DNA from: Methylophilus glucosoxydans
GTDB taxonomy: Bacteria > Pseudomonadota > Gammaproteobacteria > Burkholderiales > Methylophilaceae
NCBI RefSeq assembly: GCF_042676145.1
Contig: NZ_JBHTJW010000002.1
Location: 372,001-436,000, forward strand
DNA: 64,000 bases
Direction of reading: 5' to 3'
Positions 39,498 to 47,183 of this stretch are shown here, piece after piece. A program made the position numbers and the translations under genes. Numbering within the stretch: position 1 is the stretch's first letter; every line of letters starts with the position of its first letter. Below the pieces are notes generated by a model. The model saw nothing but the letters and a program-made list of their open reading frames with translations, was not told the origin of the DNA and did not search any database.

Positions 39498-39531
39498 GCG
39501 CTTTAAGCAAGTTAGGTGTTGCTTAAAGCGC
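39498..39531. repeat. 13-bp perfect hairpin
   Basis: GCGCTTTAAGCAA (39498-39510) and TTGCTTAAAGCGC (39519-39531) form a perfect 13-bp stem with an 8-base loop, 42 bases after the secreted gene's stop. It has a run of T only as CTTTGGG after it, so it is a strong hairpin with a poor T-tract; probably a terminator, alternatively an operator for the DUF486 gene. Confidence 0.8.
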
Positions 39532-39600
39532 TTTGGGCAACAGCGGTGCTGCCAAAAGGCCGCCGCCCACGCTGGACTCACTCTTTTGACAGGATGCATC

Positions 39601-39948
39601 ATGATTGCAAAATTAGCCCCTATTCTATTGTTATTGATCTCCAATGTGTTTATGACAGTGGCCTGGTATGGCCATCTCAAGTTCACCGAAAAGCCGCTGT
39701 ATGTGGTGATTGTGGTGAGCTGGCTGATTGCCCTGTTTGAATATTGTTTTGCGGTGCCGGCCAACCGGATCGGCCATACCGTGTATTCGGTGGCGGCGCT
39801 CAAAACCATGCAAGAAGTCATTTCGCTCAGTGTGTTTGCCGTGTTTTCGGTGTATTCGCTCGGCGAGCATTTCACCTCCAGCCATGTTGTCGGCTTTGCC
39901 CTCATTGGTCTGGGCGCCTTTTTTATCTTTAAAGCCCCTGTGGTGTAA
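39601..39948 (+). CDS. DUF486 family membrane protein
   Basis: 115 residues from ATG 39601. Four membrane helices and the family stretch LISNVFMTVAWYGHLK, with a PANRIGH loop after the second helix, identify DUF486, a small drug/metabolite-transporter-like family of unknown substrate. It is followed ten bases later by the MFS transporter, so they are probably one operon. Confidence 0.85.
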   Translation: MIAKLAPILLLLISNVFMTVAWYGHLKFTEKPLYVVIVVSWLIALFEYCFAVPANRIGHTVYSVAALKTMQEVISLSVFAVFSVYSLGEHFTSSHVVGFALIGLGAFFIFKAPVV

Positions 39949-39958
39949 GGAGAAAAGC

Positions 39959-41185
39959 ATGCGTCTATTCAAAATGCCTGCAGATTCACGGCAATGGCTG
40001 GCGGTGATGAATTTTTTCATGGCCGATGTCCGCGACGGGCTGGGCGCCTTTCTCGGCGTGTATTTGTTGGCACAATCCTGGCAGGCGGATGAGATTGGCT
40101 ATGTGATGACCATAGGCGGGTTGGCAACCATGGTGGCGGGAATCCCGGCGGGTGCCCTGATGGACCGCACACATGCCAAGCGCTTGTGGCTGTCCGTGTG
40201 CGCCATCCTGATGGTGGTCGGTTGCCTGGTGTTGTTGCTGTGGCACTCGTTTGCGGCGATTGCCTTGTCGCAAGCCGCTACCGGTGTGGTCCGTGCCATG
40301 ATCGGGCCCGCGATTGCCAGTATCAGCCTGGGCCTGGTCGGGTCTAAATATTTGTCCAGGCAGCTTGGTCAGAACGAGGCCTGGAGTCATGCCGGTAGCC
40401 TGGTGTCAGTCTCCGTGGCTGGCGTCCTTGGCTATTTCTGGGGCTTGTCTGCCGTCTTTATGCTACTGGCGGTGATGGCGGTGATGGCGCTGCTGTGCAT
40501 CCGCCGCATTCGCCCGCAAGAGATTGATTACCATGCGGCGCGCGGTCTGGAGTCACATGCTGCGGTCAGTGATTCTGGCCGTGCCGTATGGAAGGCCTTG
40601 CTGCAGTCACGCCCCTTATTGATGCTGGCTTGCATCATGATGCTGTTTCATCTGGCCAATGCCGCCATGCTGCCTTTGCTGGGGCAAACCATGGTGTCGC
40701 AAGGTCTGGTCAACGCCAGTCTGTTTACGGCTTTGACGGTGATGATTGCGCAACTGGTGATGATCCCCATGGCATTGCTGGCCGGGCGTTATGCCGAGCA
40801 GTTTAGTTACGAACGGCTGGTCACGCTGGCCTTGCTTGCCTTGCCGGTGCGCGGCGTGATTGCTTCGACCTGGAACTCGCCCTGGGCGGTGGTGCCCGTG
40901 CAGTTACTAGATGGCGTCGGCGCGGGGCTGTTAGGGGTGGCTTTGCCAGGACTGGTGGCCAAGATGTTGCAAGGCAGTGGGCACTTCAATGTCGGGCTGG
41001 GATTTGTGTTGACCATCCAGGGCCTGGGGGCAGCCTTGAGTCCGGCCATGGCAGGCTGGGTCGCGCAGCGTTATGGCTACGCCATGAGTTTTACCTTGCT
41101 AACAGGGGTGGCGGTGCTGGCGATATTGTTATGGTTGCAACAGGCCAGGCAAACGGCTGCTCAATCTGCGGCAAGCTGTGCTTGA
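39959..41185 (+). CDS. MFS transporter
   Basis: 408 residues starting at ATG 39959 with TAAGGAG before it; the frame is open further upstream but lacks membrane character there. Twelve helices, with the typical loop GALMDRTHAKRLW (about 60-72) between helices 2 and 3. Substrate cannot be inferred. Its last 25 bases overlap the convergent KTSC gene. Confidence 0.85.
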   Translation: MRLFKMPADSRQWLAVMNFFMADVRDGLGAFLGVYLLAQSWQADEIGYVMTIGGLATMVAGIPAGALMDRTHAKRLWLSVCAILMVVGCLVLLLWHSFAAIALSQAATGVVRAMIGPAIASISLGLVGSKYLSRQLGQNEAWSHAGSLVSVSVAGVLGYFWGLSAVFMLLAVMAVMALLCIRRIRPQEIDYHAARGLESHAAVSDSGRAVWKALLQSRPLLMLACIMMLFHLANAAMLPLLGQTMVSQGLVNASLFTALTVMIAQLVMIPMALLAGRYAEQFSYERLVTLALLALPVRGVIASTWNSPWAVVPVQLLDGVGAGLLGVALPGLVAKMLQGSGHFNVGLGFVLTIQGLGAALSPAMAGWVAQRYGYAMSFTLLTGVAVLAILLWLQQARQTAAQSAASCA

Positions 41186-41475
41186 ATGCGTCTCTGTATT
41201 CGCGGTGACTGGAACAAATCATCCAGCGGGTTGCGGACCAAGGTCGGGGCCGAGGTAACTGAGGGGCTCACCCGTTGGCAACGATAGGCTTCTTCAATGT
41301 TATCGCGGTAGTAACTCCATTGGGCACTGGCGCTTTTGAAGCTACGCCAGACGCTTTCGCCGACATTGGCATATTCGAGGGTGCTGCCGTCTTCCAGCCT
41401 CACGCGCAACGCCCGCTTGCCTGCATCATAGCCAATTGCCCGCAACTTGCCGGCATGCGTGTTGATCATGTCCAT
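41161..41475 (-). CDS. KTSC-like domain protein
   Basis: 104 residues. Residues 13-65 resemble the KTSC domain: LRAIGYDAGKRALRVRLEDGSTLEYANV, then SVWRSFKSASAQWSYYRDNIEEAY. The family's terminal Ser-Cys position is not obvious here. KTSC proteins are small nucleic-acid-associated domains of unclear role. The C-terminal 40 residues are Arg/Pro-rich. Six bases separate it from the small Cys-tail gene on the same strand. Confidence 0.6.
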   Translation of the reverse strand: MDMINTHAGKLRAIGYDAGKRALRVRLEDGSTLEYANVGESVWRSFKSASAQWSYYRDNIEEAYRCQRVSPSVTSAPTLVRNPLDDLFQSPRIQRRIQAQLAAD

Positions 41476-41481
41476 CAGGGC

Positions 41482-41721
41482 CTAGCCGCAGCAGCCGGGT
41501 TTGCAGCCGCAGGATTTACCCGCAGGCTTGAGGCCTTTTTGTTGCCAGGCTTGTAAAAACGCTTCTTTGCTCATGGGTTGCAGTTGCAAACTTTGTTGCA
41601 AGGCGGGATCCACCACTTGCGACTGGTAATGCTGAAAATGCGCCAGATATTTGGCATACGCCCGATCTGCACCGCGCCAGGCCTGCCATTGCCGCCATAT
41701 CCATTTTTTCAAGCTAAACAT
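41482..41721 (-). CDS. Small protein with C-terminal Cys motif
   Basis: 79 residues. A Trp-rich basic N-terminus (KKWIWRQWQAWRG) is followed by a helical middle and ends in SCGCKPGCCG, with four cysteines in the last nine residues. The layout (YxxYLxHxQ, PMSKEAFL, Cys tail) faintly recalls the YbdD/YjiX family, but the match is too weak to name. It is a candidate metal-binding or redox peptide. Same strand as the KTSC gene. Confidence 0.55.
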   Translation of the reverse strand: MFSLKKWIWRQWQAWRGADRAYAKYLAHFQHYQSQVVDPALQQSLQLQPMSKEAFLQAWQQKGLKPAGKSCGCKPGCCG

Positions 41722-42002
41722 GTTTACTCCTTATCCTGTGTCGGACTGCCGTCATCTTACTCCAACTTGACGGTATTCAGTGCGGCCACTTCATCTTTGA
41801 AAAGGGCACTCTTTGGTTTGAGCCATTGCGGGCATGCAAGTTCAAGCCCGCGTCAAACAGGCGCTTCCCCGCACACTCACAACAGACAAATCCTGTTAAC
41901 GCAAGCCTGGCGCAAGCTGCCTGTGTTAGATTAGCGGCACTGGCGCGCCTCAGTGGTGCGGTTTCATCTGTTTACATGAGGGCCTGACCCTCTCGGTCTA
42001 TC

Positions 42003-43583
42003 ATGAGTAATTCGTTTTATTTCAATTTAATCCTGTTTTTTCTGGTGGCGATTATTGCACTCGAAGTCCTGGCCAACCGGCTGCGCTGGCCGCCTGCGGT
42101 AGCACAGCTGGCGGGTGGTGCCCTGATTGCCCTGGTGCCAGAATTACCGGCGTTTGAGATTGATCCTGCCCTGGTCATGGAGGTGTTTTTACCGCCGTTG
42201 CTGATGGCGGGAGCCTATTTCACGGTCTGGCATGAGTTCAGGCGGCACCTGGGCGGCATTTTACTGCTGGCGATTGGTGCGGTGCTGTTCACCACGCTGG
42301 CGGTCGGGCTGGCCTTGCATAGCTTCAATCCCAGCCTGCCGTGGGCGGCCTGTTTTGCCTTGGGCGCAATTGTGTCACCGCCGGATGCGATTGCCGCCAA
42401 AGCCGTGCTGCAACGCGTGGCCTTGCCACGCAAGCTGCTGGTGTTGCTCGAAGGCGAGAGCTTGCTCAATGACGCCACCGGGCTGGTGCTGTACAAGTTT
42501 TCGATTGTCGCCTTGCTGACCGGCGTGTTTTCACTGAGCGGTGCGCTCGAAACTTTTGCCTGGCTCAGTGTTGGGGGCGTATTGTTTGGCGCGGCTATGG
42601 GCTATCTGGTGTTTAAAACCCTGCGCTATCTGCATGGCACTGAGCTCATGGTGCTGGCCTCGGCCTTGCCGGGGTGGATTTGTTATGTTGTGGGCGAGCA
42701 CATCGGTGTCTCAGGCGTGATCGCCACCGTCACCTACGGCATGATGCTGGGCTGGCATCAGCATGAAATCATGTCGGCCACGGCGCGGCGGCGCGGTGCC
42801 GCGTTTTGGGAAATCATGATTTTTATCTTTGAGTCGCTGGTATTTATCTTTATCGGCCTCTCTTTGCGCGGCGTCTGGGAGCGTGTCGCCCATGCCGACA
42901 AGTCCCTGGAGGCTTATGGACTGGAAGTGTTGCTGGTGCTGGCCGTGGTGATCTTGTCACGCTTTGTCTGGATTTTCATGGTTGATGGGCTGGCCAGACT
43001 CATCCGCAAGCCGCATGCGGCGCATGGACACAGCACCTGGGGCGAGTCTTTTGTCAAAAGCTGGGCAGGCATGCGTGGCGTGGTCACGCTGGCGGCGGCA
43101 CTGGCGGTCCCCGCGCAGGTGCCCGGACGCGACTTGATGCTGATGTGCGCGTTTGCCGTGATCCTGGTGACGGTGGTGGTGCAGGGGACGACGATAGGCC
43201 AGGTGATCCGGGCATTTAAACTGAAGGCGAGCAAGCATGAGCATATTTACCTCAATGAGCCACAGGTGTGGGCCCGGATTGAGCAGGCACAGTTTTCAGT
43301 GGTTAACAAACTGGCCTATAACGAACATGGTGCATTAATGCACCCGCGGTTGCTGGAACAGTACAGCTACCGGCAAAGCCTGTCAGACAAACATAAACAT
43401 GAAGACAGTCTGCCCGATGACCTCCGCAAAGCGCATTTTAATGTGGTACTGGCCGCCGTGGCGGCCGGTCGCGAAGAGCTGCTTAGACTGCATCGCTCGG
43501 GGCAGATTCATGACGAGTTGCTGCATCTGATGGAACGTGATCTGGACATTCAGGAAATCGCTGCCTTACATAGCCGTGGCTAA
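42003..43583 (+). CDS. CPA1-type Na+/H+ antiporter
   Basis: 526 residues with about 12 helices in the first 400. The ion-binding NxD-type region reads ESLLNDATGLVLYKF (about 157-171), preceded by SPPDAIAAKAVL, both typical of the CPA1 (NhaP/YjcE) family. A cytosolic tail of about 120 residues (with YNEHGALMHPRL and RRDL-type helices) follows. It exchanges Na+ or K+ for H+ across the inner membrane. Stands alone; upstream of it is a 280-base gap without a recognisable gene. Confidence 0.87.
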   Translation: MSNSFYFNLILFFLVAIIALEVLANRLRWPPAVAQLAGGALIALVPELPAFEIDPALVMEVFLPPLLMAGAYFTVWHEFRRHLGGILLLAIGAVLFTTLAVGLALHSFNPSLPWAACFALGAIVSPPDAIAAKAVLQRVALPRKLLVLLEGESLLNDATGLVLYKFSIVALLTGVFSLSGALETFAWLSVGGVLFGAAMGYLVFKTLRYLHGTELMVLASALPGWICYVVGEHIGVSGVIATVTYGMMLGWHQHEIMSATARRRGAAFWEIMIFIFESLVFIFIGLSLRGVWERVAHADKSLEAYGLEVLLVLAVVILSRFVWIFMVDGLARLIRKPHAAHGHSTWGESFVKSWAGMRGVVTLAAALAVPAQVPGRDLMLMCAFAVILVTVVVQGTTIGQVIRAFKLKASKHEHIYLNEPQVWARIEQAQFSVVNKLAYNEHGALMHPRLLEQYSYRQSLSDKHKHEDSLPDDLRKAHFNVVLAAVAAGREELLRLHRSGQIHDELLHLMERDLDIQEIAALHSRG

Positions 43584-43705
43584 GGGCGCCTGTCCACATT
43601 TTTTGTGGATAACTTTTATGGTGAGCTGTGGGTGAGTGTCTTAACTATTTGATTTTATGTGTTAAATTAGACCTGATTAAAATCTGCACGTTAAAATTAT
43701 TTGAT

Positions 43706-43732
43706 GAAAAATCTTGCTCAAGGCGATTTTTT
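43706..43732 (+). terminator. Possible terminator after the antiporter
   Basis: AAAAATC (43707-43713) and GATTTTT (43725-43731) flank a short CTTG/CAAG inner stem, giving an A/T-ended hairpin with a T-run. It is 120 bases past the antiporter stop, so the transcript may run on. Weak GC content lowers confidence. Confidence 0.4.
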
Positions 43733-43802
43733 GTGTATTGCCAGCCTCCTGTCGACAGCGTAGCATAGGTCTTGTCTAGTGCTGTGATGAGGAGCAATTA
43801 AC

Positions 43803-44024
43803 ATGAAACGACTGTTTTATATCGACTATCCGCAAGAGCACTTTGAAGGCCAGGCCCACCGTTACCGTTGCGCCTATTGCAAGCAGGAAACCACCCATAT
43901 CAACGGCAAGCTGGAAGGGCATTTGCCCGGCTGCGAGTATCGGGTTGCGCTGGAAAATGCCGGTTTTGAATGTAACCAGCTTGCGGAACCCGCCCATGAG
44001 GACATGGCCGACGAAGTTGATTGA
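43803..44024 (+). CDS. Small Cys-containing protein, 73 aa
   Basis: 73 residues with a CAYC pair (about 23-26) and further Cys and His residues (HINGKLEGHLPGCEYR), which look like a zinc-ribbon-like fold. The rest is acidic. ATG at 43803, no family recognised. It lies 58 bases before the YeeE/YedE pair and may belong to the sulfur locus. Confidence 0.6.
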   Translation: MKRLFYIDYPQEHFEGQAHRYRCAYCKQETTHINGKLEGHLPGCEYRVALENAGFECNQLAEPAHEDMADEVD

Positions 44025-44082
44025 GGGATGATGGCGCTGGCTAGACCTGTTCATAAACGCTGTTGAGGATGTAGAAAAAAGC

Positions 44083-44508
44083 ATGATTTCTTTTACCCCC
44101 TGGCAATCACTGATGGGTGGATTGCTGATTGGTTTTTCCACCTTGCTGATGATCCGCTGGCTGGGCAAGGTCACTGGCATCAGTGGCATTGTGGGTCAGG
44201 TCTGGTCGGCCGACGCCGGTGACCAGGCCTGGCGCCTGGCTTTTGTCGCGGGGCTGGTGCTGTCGCCATTGGTTTATGTGCTGGCACGGCCGTTGCCTAT
44301 GGTGGAGATTCAGGCGTCCACGCCCTGGTTGATCGTGGCGGGATTGCTGGTGGGCTTCGGCAGTCGCCTGGGGTCGGGGTGCACCAGTGGTCATGGGGTT
44401 TGCGGCTTGTCACGGCTGTCGCCACGTTCGCTGGTGGCGACGTTGACGTTTATGCTGGTGGCGATGCTGGTGGTCTGGCTATGGCGCCATGTGTGGATGA
44501 TAGGGTAG
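44083..44508 (+). CDS. YeeE/YedE family transporter, first half
   Basis: 141 residues with four or so helices. GSGCTSGHGVCGLSRLS (about 105-121) is the hallmark Cys motif of YeeE/YedE; the first Cys takes part in thiosulfate/sulfur transfer in the characterised homologue. The gene is one half of a split transporter: the other half follows after seven bases. Confidence 0.87.
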   Translation: MISFTPWQSLMGGLLIGFSTLLMIRWLGKVTGISGIVGQVWSADAGDQAWRLAFVAGLVLSPLVYVLARPLPMVEIQASTPWLIVAGLLVGFGSRLGSGCTSGHGVCGLSRLSPRSLVATLTFMLVAMLVVWLWRHVWMIG

Positions 44509-44515
44509 AAGCAAG

Positions 44516-44935
44516 ATGGCAAATATGATGGCATTGATCGCCGGGCTGATCTTCGGTGTGGGGTTGATTGTAGGCGGGATGACCAATCCAGCCAAGGTGT
44601 TGGCCTTTCTGGATGTGACCGGTGACTGGGATCCGTCACTGGCATTTGTGATGATGGGTGCGATTGCGGTAGGCTTTTTTGCCTTCAAGTCTGCGGCCAG
44701 GCACTCCACCAGTGTCTTGGGCCTGCCTGTGCAGTTACCAGGCACGCGCCTGATTGACCGCAAACTGGTGCTGGGGGCGGTGATCTTTGGCACCGGCTGG
44801 GGCATTGCCGGATTTTGTCCCGGCCCAGCCATCGCCTCACTCTTGACGGGTGGCCCGGCGGTCTGGCTGTTTGTCGCCAGCATGCTGGCGGGAATGGCCG
44901 TACATACGCTGGCGGTGCGTCGCGGCTGGTTGTGA
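44516..44935 (+). CDS. YeeE/YedE family transporter, second half
   Basis: 139 residues, four helices. GGMTNPAKVLAFLDVTGDWDPSL is near the N-terminus, and GFCPGPAIASL (about 101-111) has the second conserved Cys. The two halves would pair in the membrane to form one unit moving a sulfur compound. The gene converges with the sigma-54 regulator, stops being five bases apart. Confidence 0.87.
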   Translation: MANMMALIAGLIFGVGLIVGGMTNPAKVLAFLDVTGDWDPSLAFVMMGAIAVGFFAFKSAARHSTSVLGLPVQLPGTRLIDRKLVLGAVIFGTGWGIAGFCPGPAIASLLTGGPAVWLFVASMLAGMAVHTLAVRRGWL

Positions 44936-44940
44936 CCGTA

Positions 44941-46305
44941 TCAGTCTTTTTGCCATAGTTTGCGGTAACGCCACAGTGTGGTGCGGCCAATCCCTAGTTG
45001 TTTGGCCGCCTGGGACAGGTTGCCCCGGCAGTCAGTGACGGCTTGCACGATGACGGCTTCTGAAAGTGCCTGGCGGCCTGGTTTGGCGACTGGAGCTGCC
45101 ATTGCCTGTGTTGACCCGGGTATCGTTTGCAGTTCGGGCGGCAAGTCTGCGGTGGCTATCTGTTTGCCATCCGACATCACCAGTGCGTAATTCAACACAT
45201 TGCGCAGTTCGCGCACATTGCCCGGCCAGTCATAGGCCATCAGTTGCTCCATGGCGGCGGCCTTCACTATGGGCAGTAGTTCCCCGGTAAATTGCTGTTT
45301 AAGCAGATGTCGCAGTATGAGCGGAATATCCTGTTTGCGCGCCTGCAAGCTGGGTAAGAAGATGGGCACCACGCGCAAGCGGAACAACAAGTCCTGCCGG
45401 AAACGTCCGGCTTTAACCTCTTCGCGCAAGGCTTTATGTGTGGCGGCAACAATGCGGACATTGGCTTGCATGGCCTGACTGGCCCCGACGGGCAGGTATT
45501 CACCGGTTTCGAGTACGCGCAACAGTTTGGCCTGTAATTCGTAAGGCAGTTCGGCGATTTCATCCAGAAACAGCGTGCCGCCCTCGGCCCGGCCAAACAG
45601 GCCCTGATGATCACGAATGGCACCGGTGAAGGCACCCTTGACGTGGCCGAACAGCTCACTCTCCAGCATGCCCGCATTGAGCGTGGCGCAGTTGATGGCG
45701 ACGAAGGCGCCGCGTTGACGCGGACTCTCGCCATGAATGGCGCGGGCCACCAGCTCTTTGCCCGTGCCGGAGTCGCCGCGGATCAACACCGGGATATCTG
45801 TCACTGCCACGCGGCGTATCATTTCAAACACTTTTTGCATTTCCGGCGCATGGCTGATCAAGCCATATTTTTCACCCAGCGAGGATTGTCCTGCGGTCTT
45901 GCCTGCGTCGGCCTGCTGGGGCAGCAGGATTTCGAGGCCGCCCGCAAACGCGCCATCTTCTGGCAGGTAGGCCATGGCATATTTCAACACTGCCTGTCGT
46001 TCACCATCAGACCGGTGCAGCAGCAGGGGGGCGCCCTCGACCTTGCCAGACTCGGTGAGCCCACAGCCGCGCATACACTGTTCGCAGCGGTTGGCGGTCA
46101 GGCAGTTTTCACCCAAGAGCGCAGCCTGGGTGAAGCCTAGCAGTTTTTCGGCACCCGGGCTCCAGTAACTGATCCGCTTTTGAGCATCGACGGTAAACAC
46201 GGCGGCATCTGGCATGATCAATGAAATCATGCGGGCCAACGATTCGCCCTGTGCGCGGCTCAGACCGGCCTGCTGGCTGAAAAAATCGGGGGTAGTTTGT
46301 TCCAT
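44941..46305 (-). CDS. PAS-AAA+-Fis sigma-54 regulator with Cys cluster (FisR-like)
   Basis: 454 residues. An N-terminal PAS domain (about 20-130) carries a cysteine cluster C68, C74, C77, C81 (GENCLTANRCEQCMRGCG). The AAA+ domain has GDSGTGKELVARAIH, the GAFTGA loop and LFLDEIAE; the C-terminus is a Fis-type HTH. It is divergent from a persulfide dioxygenase gene that has a sigma-54 promoter. FisR, a sigma-54 regulator that senses sulfane sulfur through cysteines, is the nearest known relative in role, although its cysteines lie elsewhere. A sulfur-sensing function is inference. A palindrome sits 9 bases before its own start, suggesting autoregulation. Confidence 0.88.
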   Translation of the reverse strand: MEQTTPDFFSQQAGLSRAQGESLARMISLIMPDAAVFTVDAQKRISYWSPGAEKLLGFTQAALLGENCLTANRCEQCMRGCGLTESGKVEGAPLLLHRSDGERQAVLKYAMAYLPEDGAFAGGLEILLPQQADAGKTAGQSSLGEKYGLISHAPEMQKVFEMIRRVAVTDIPVLIRGDSGTGKELVARAIHGESPRQRGAFVAINCATLNAGMLESELFGHVKGAFTGAIRDHQGLFGRAEGGTLFLDEIAELPYELQAKLLRVLETGEYLPVGASQAMQANVRIVAATHKALREEVKAGRFRQDLLFRLRVVPIFLPSLQARKQDIPLILRHLLKQQFTGELLPIVKAAAMEQLMAYDWPGNVRELRNVLNYALVMSDGKQIATADLPPELQTIPGSTQAMAAPVAKPGRQALSEAVIVQAVTDCRGNLSQAAKQLGIGRTTLWRYRKLWQKD

Positions 46306-46313
46306 TTTTTATT

Positions 46314-46354
46314 TGAAACGTTTCATGATTGTGGTTTTGTGTTTCATTGAAACA
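46314..46354. promoter_or_regulatory. Two palindromic operators of the FisR-like regulator
   Basis: TGAAACGTTTCA (46314-46325) is a perfect 12-base palindrome. TGTTTCATTGAAACA (46340-46354) is a perfect 7-1-7 palindrome. A half site TTGAAACA lies at 46422-46429, right beside the -24 box. All are built from the same GAAAC word. They sit 77-117 bp before the sigma-54 promoter, the usual enhancer position. Confidence 0.75.
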
Positions 46355-46430
46355 TTTGTGGCAGGGGTAGGCAAGCGATATTTTTATATAAGTCATTGAT
46401 TTGACTGTTTTTAAAGTTTTATTGAAACAT

Positions 46431-46446
46431 TGGCACTGGTTTTGCT
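46431..46446 (+). promoter_or_regulatory. Sigma-54 promoter of the persulfide dioxygenase operon
   Basis: TGGCACTGGTTTTGCT matches TGGCAC-N5-TTGCT with correct spacing, 32 bases before the ATG of the dioxygenase. Confidence 0.85.
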
Positions 46447-46478
46447 GAATCTACGCCATCTTGATAAGGAGCACGCGG

Positions 46479-47183
46479 ATGATTTTCAAGCAATTTTTTG
46501 AGCCTGAAAGTAGCACTTATACCTATCTGCTAGGGTGTGAAGAGACCCGGCAGGCCGTGATGATTGATACAGTAGGCAGCGAGGTAGACAAGTATGTGGC
46601 GGCTTTGCAACAGCATGGGTTGACGCTGGTGTTTACCCTGGAAACGCATGTGCATGCCGATCATGTCACCGCTGCCGCCACCTTGCGCGAGCGTCTGGGC
46701 AGTAAAAGTGTGGTGCATCGTGATGCGGGGGCGCAATGCGGCGATGTGCTGGTGACCGATGGCGTGCACTTGCAAGTTGGCACGCTGGATATCGAGGTCC
46801 GTTACACCCCCGGGCACACCAACGGCTGTGTCAGTTATCTGGTCGGTGACCGCATCTTTACCGGCGATGCCTTGCTGATTGATGGCTGTGGCCGCACCGA
46901 CTTTCAGCAGGGCAATGCCGGGCAGTTGTATGACAGCATACATGCCAAAATTTTCAGCTTGCCTGAGGATACGCTGATTTATCCCGGCCACGATTATCAC
47001 GGTAGGACCGTCTCCACGGTCGGCCATGAAAAGCGTGAAAACAAGCGCTTGGGCGGGCAAACTTCCCGCGCTGAATTTATCAATATCATGGCCAATCTCA
47101 AGCTGGCTTATCCCAAGCAAATTGATGTGGCTCTGCCAGCCAACCAGGCTTGCGGGCAAGTGGTGATCAAGCAGTCAGCATGA
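46479..47183 (+). CDS. pdo: Persulfide dioxygenase (ETHE1-like beta-lactamase fold)
   Basis: 234 residues from ATG 46479 with AAGGAG before it. Metal and active-site residues are H57, H59, D61, H62 (HVHADH), H113 (PGHT), D130 (TGDALLIDGCGRTDF) and H171 (YPGHDYHG), the pattern of ETHE1/PDO enzymes, in which H-H-D (here H57, H113, D130) bind iron. The enzyme oxidises glutathione persulfide to sulfite. It is driven by a sigma-54 promoter and its stop overlaps the SulP start (ATGA), so both are one operon. Confidence 0.88.
   Translation: MIFKQFFEPESSTYTYLLGCEETRQAVMIDTVGSEVDKYVAALQQHGLTLVFTLETHVHADHVTAAATLRERLGSKSVVHRDAGAQCGDVLVTDGVHLQVGTLDIEVRYTPGHTNGCVSYLVGDRIFTGDALLIDGCGRTDFQQGNAGQLYDSIHAKIFSLPEDTLIYPGHDYHGRTVSTVGHEKRENKRLGGQTSRAEFINIMANLKLAYPKQIDVALPANQACGQVVIKQSA

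Noticed and set aside
43604..43612. DnaA box TGTGGATAA (reverse of TTATCCACA) after the antiporter
   Set aside because: Only one clear box, and no dnaA, dnaN or gyrB nearby; too little for a replication origin.
46314..46325. TGAAACGTTTCA read as a LacI-type operator
   Set aside because: No LacI-family gene nearby; the matching second palindrome and sigma-54 promoter fit the adjacent enhancer protein better.
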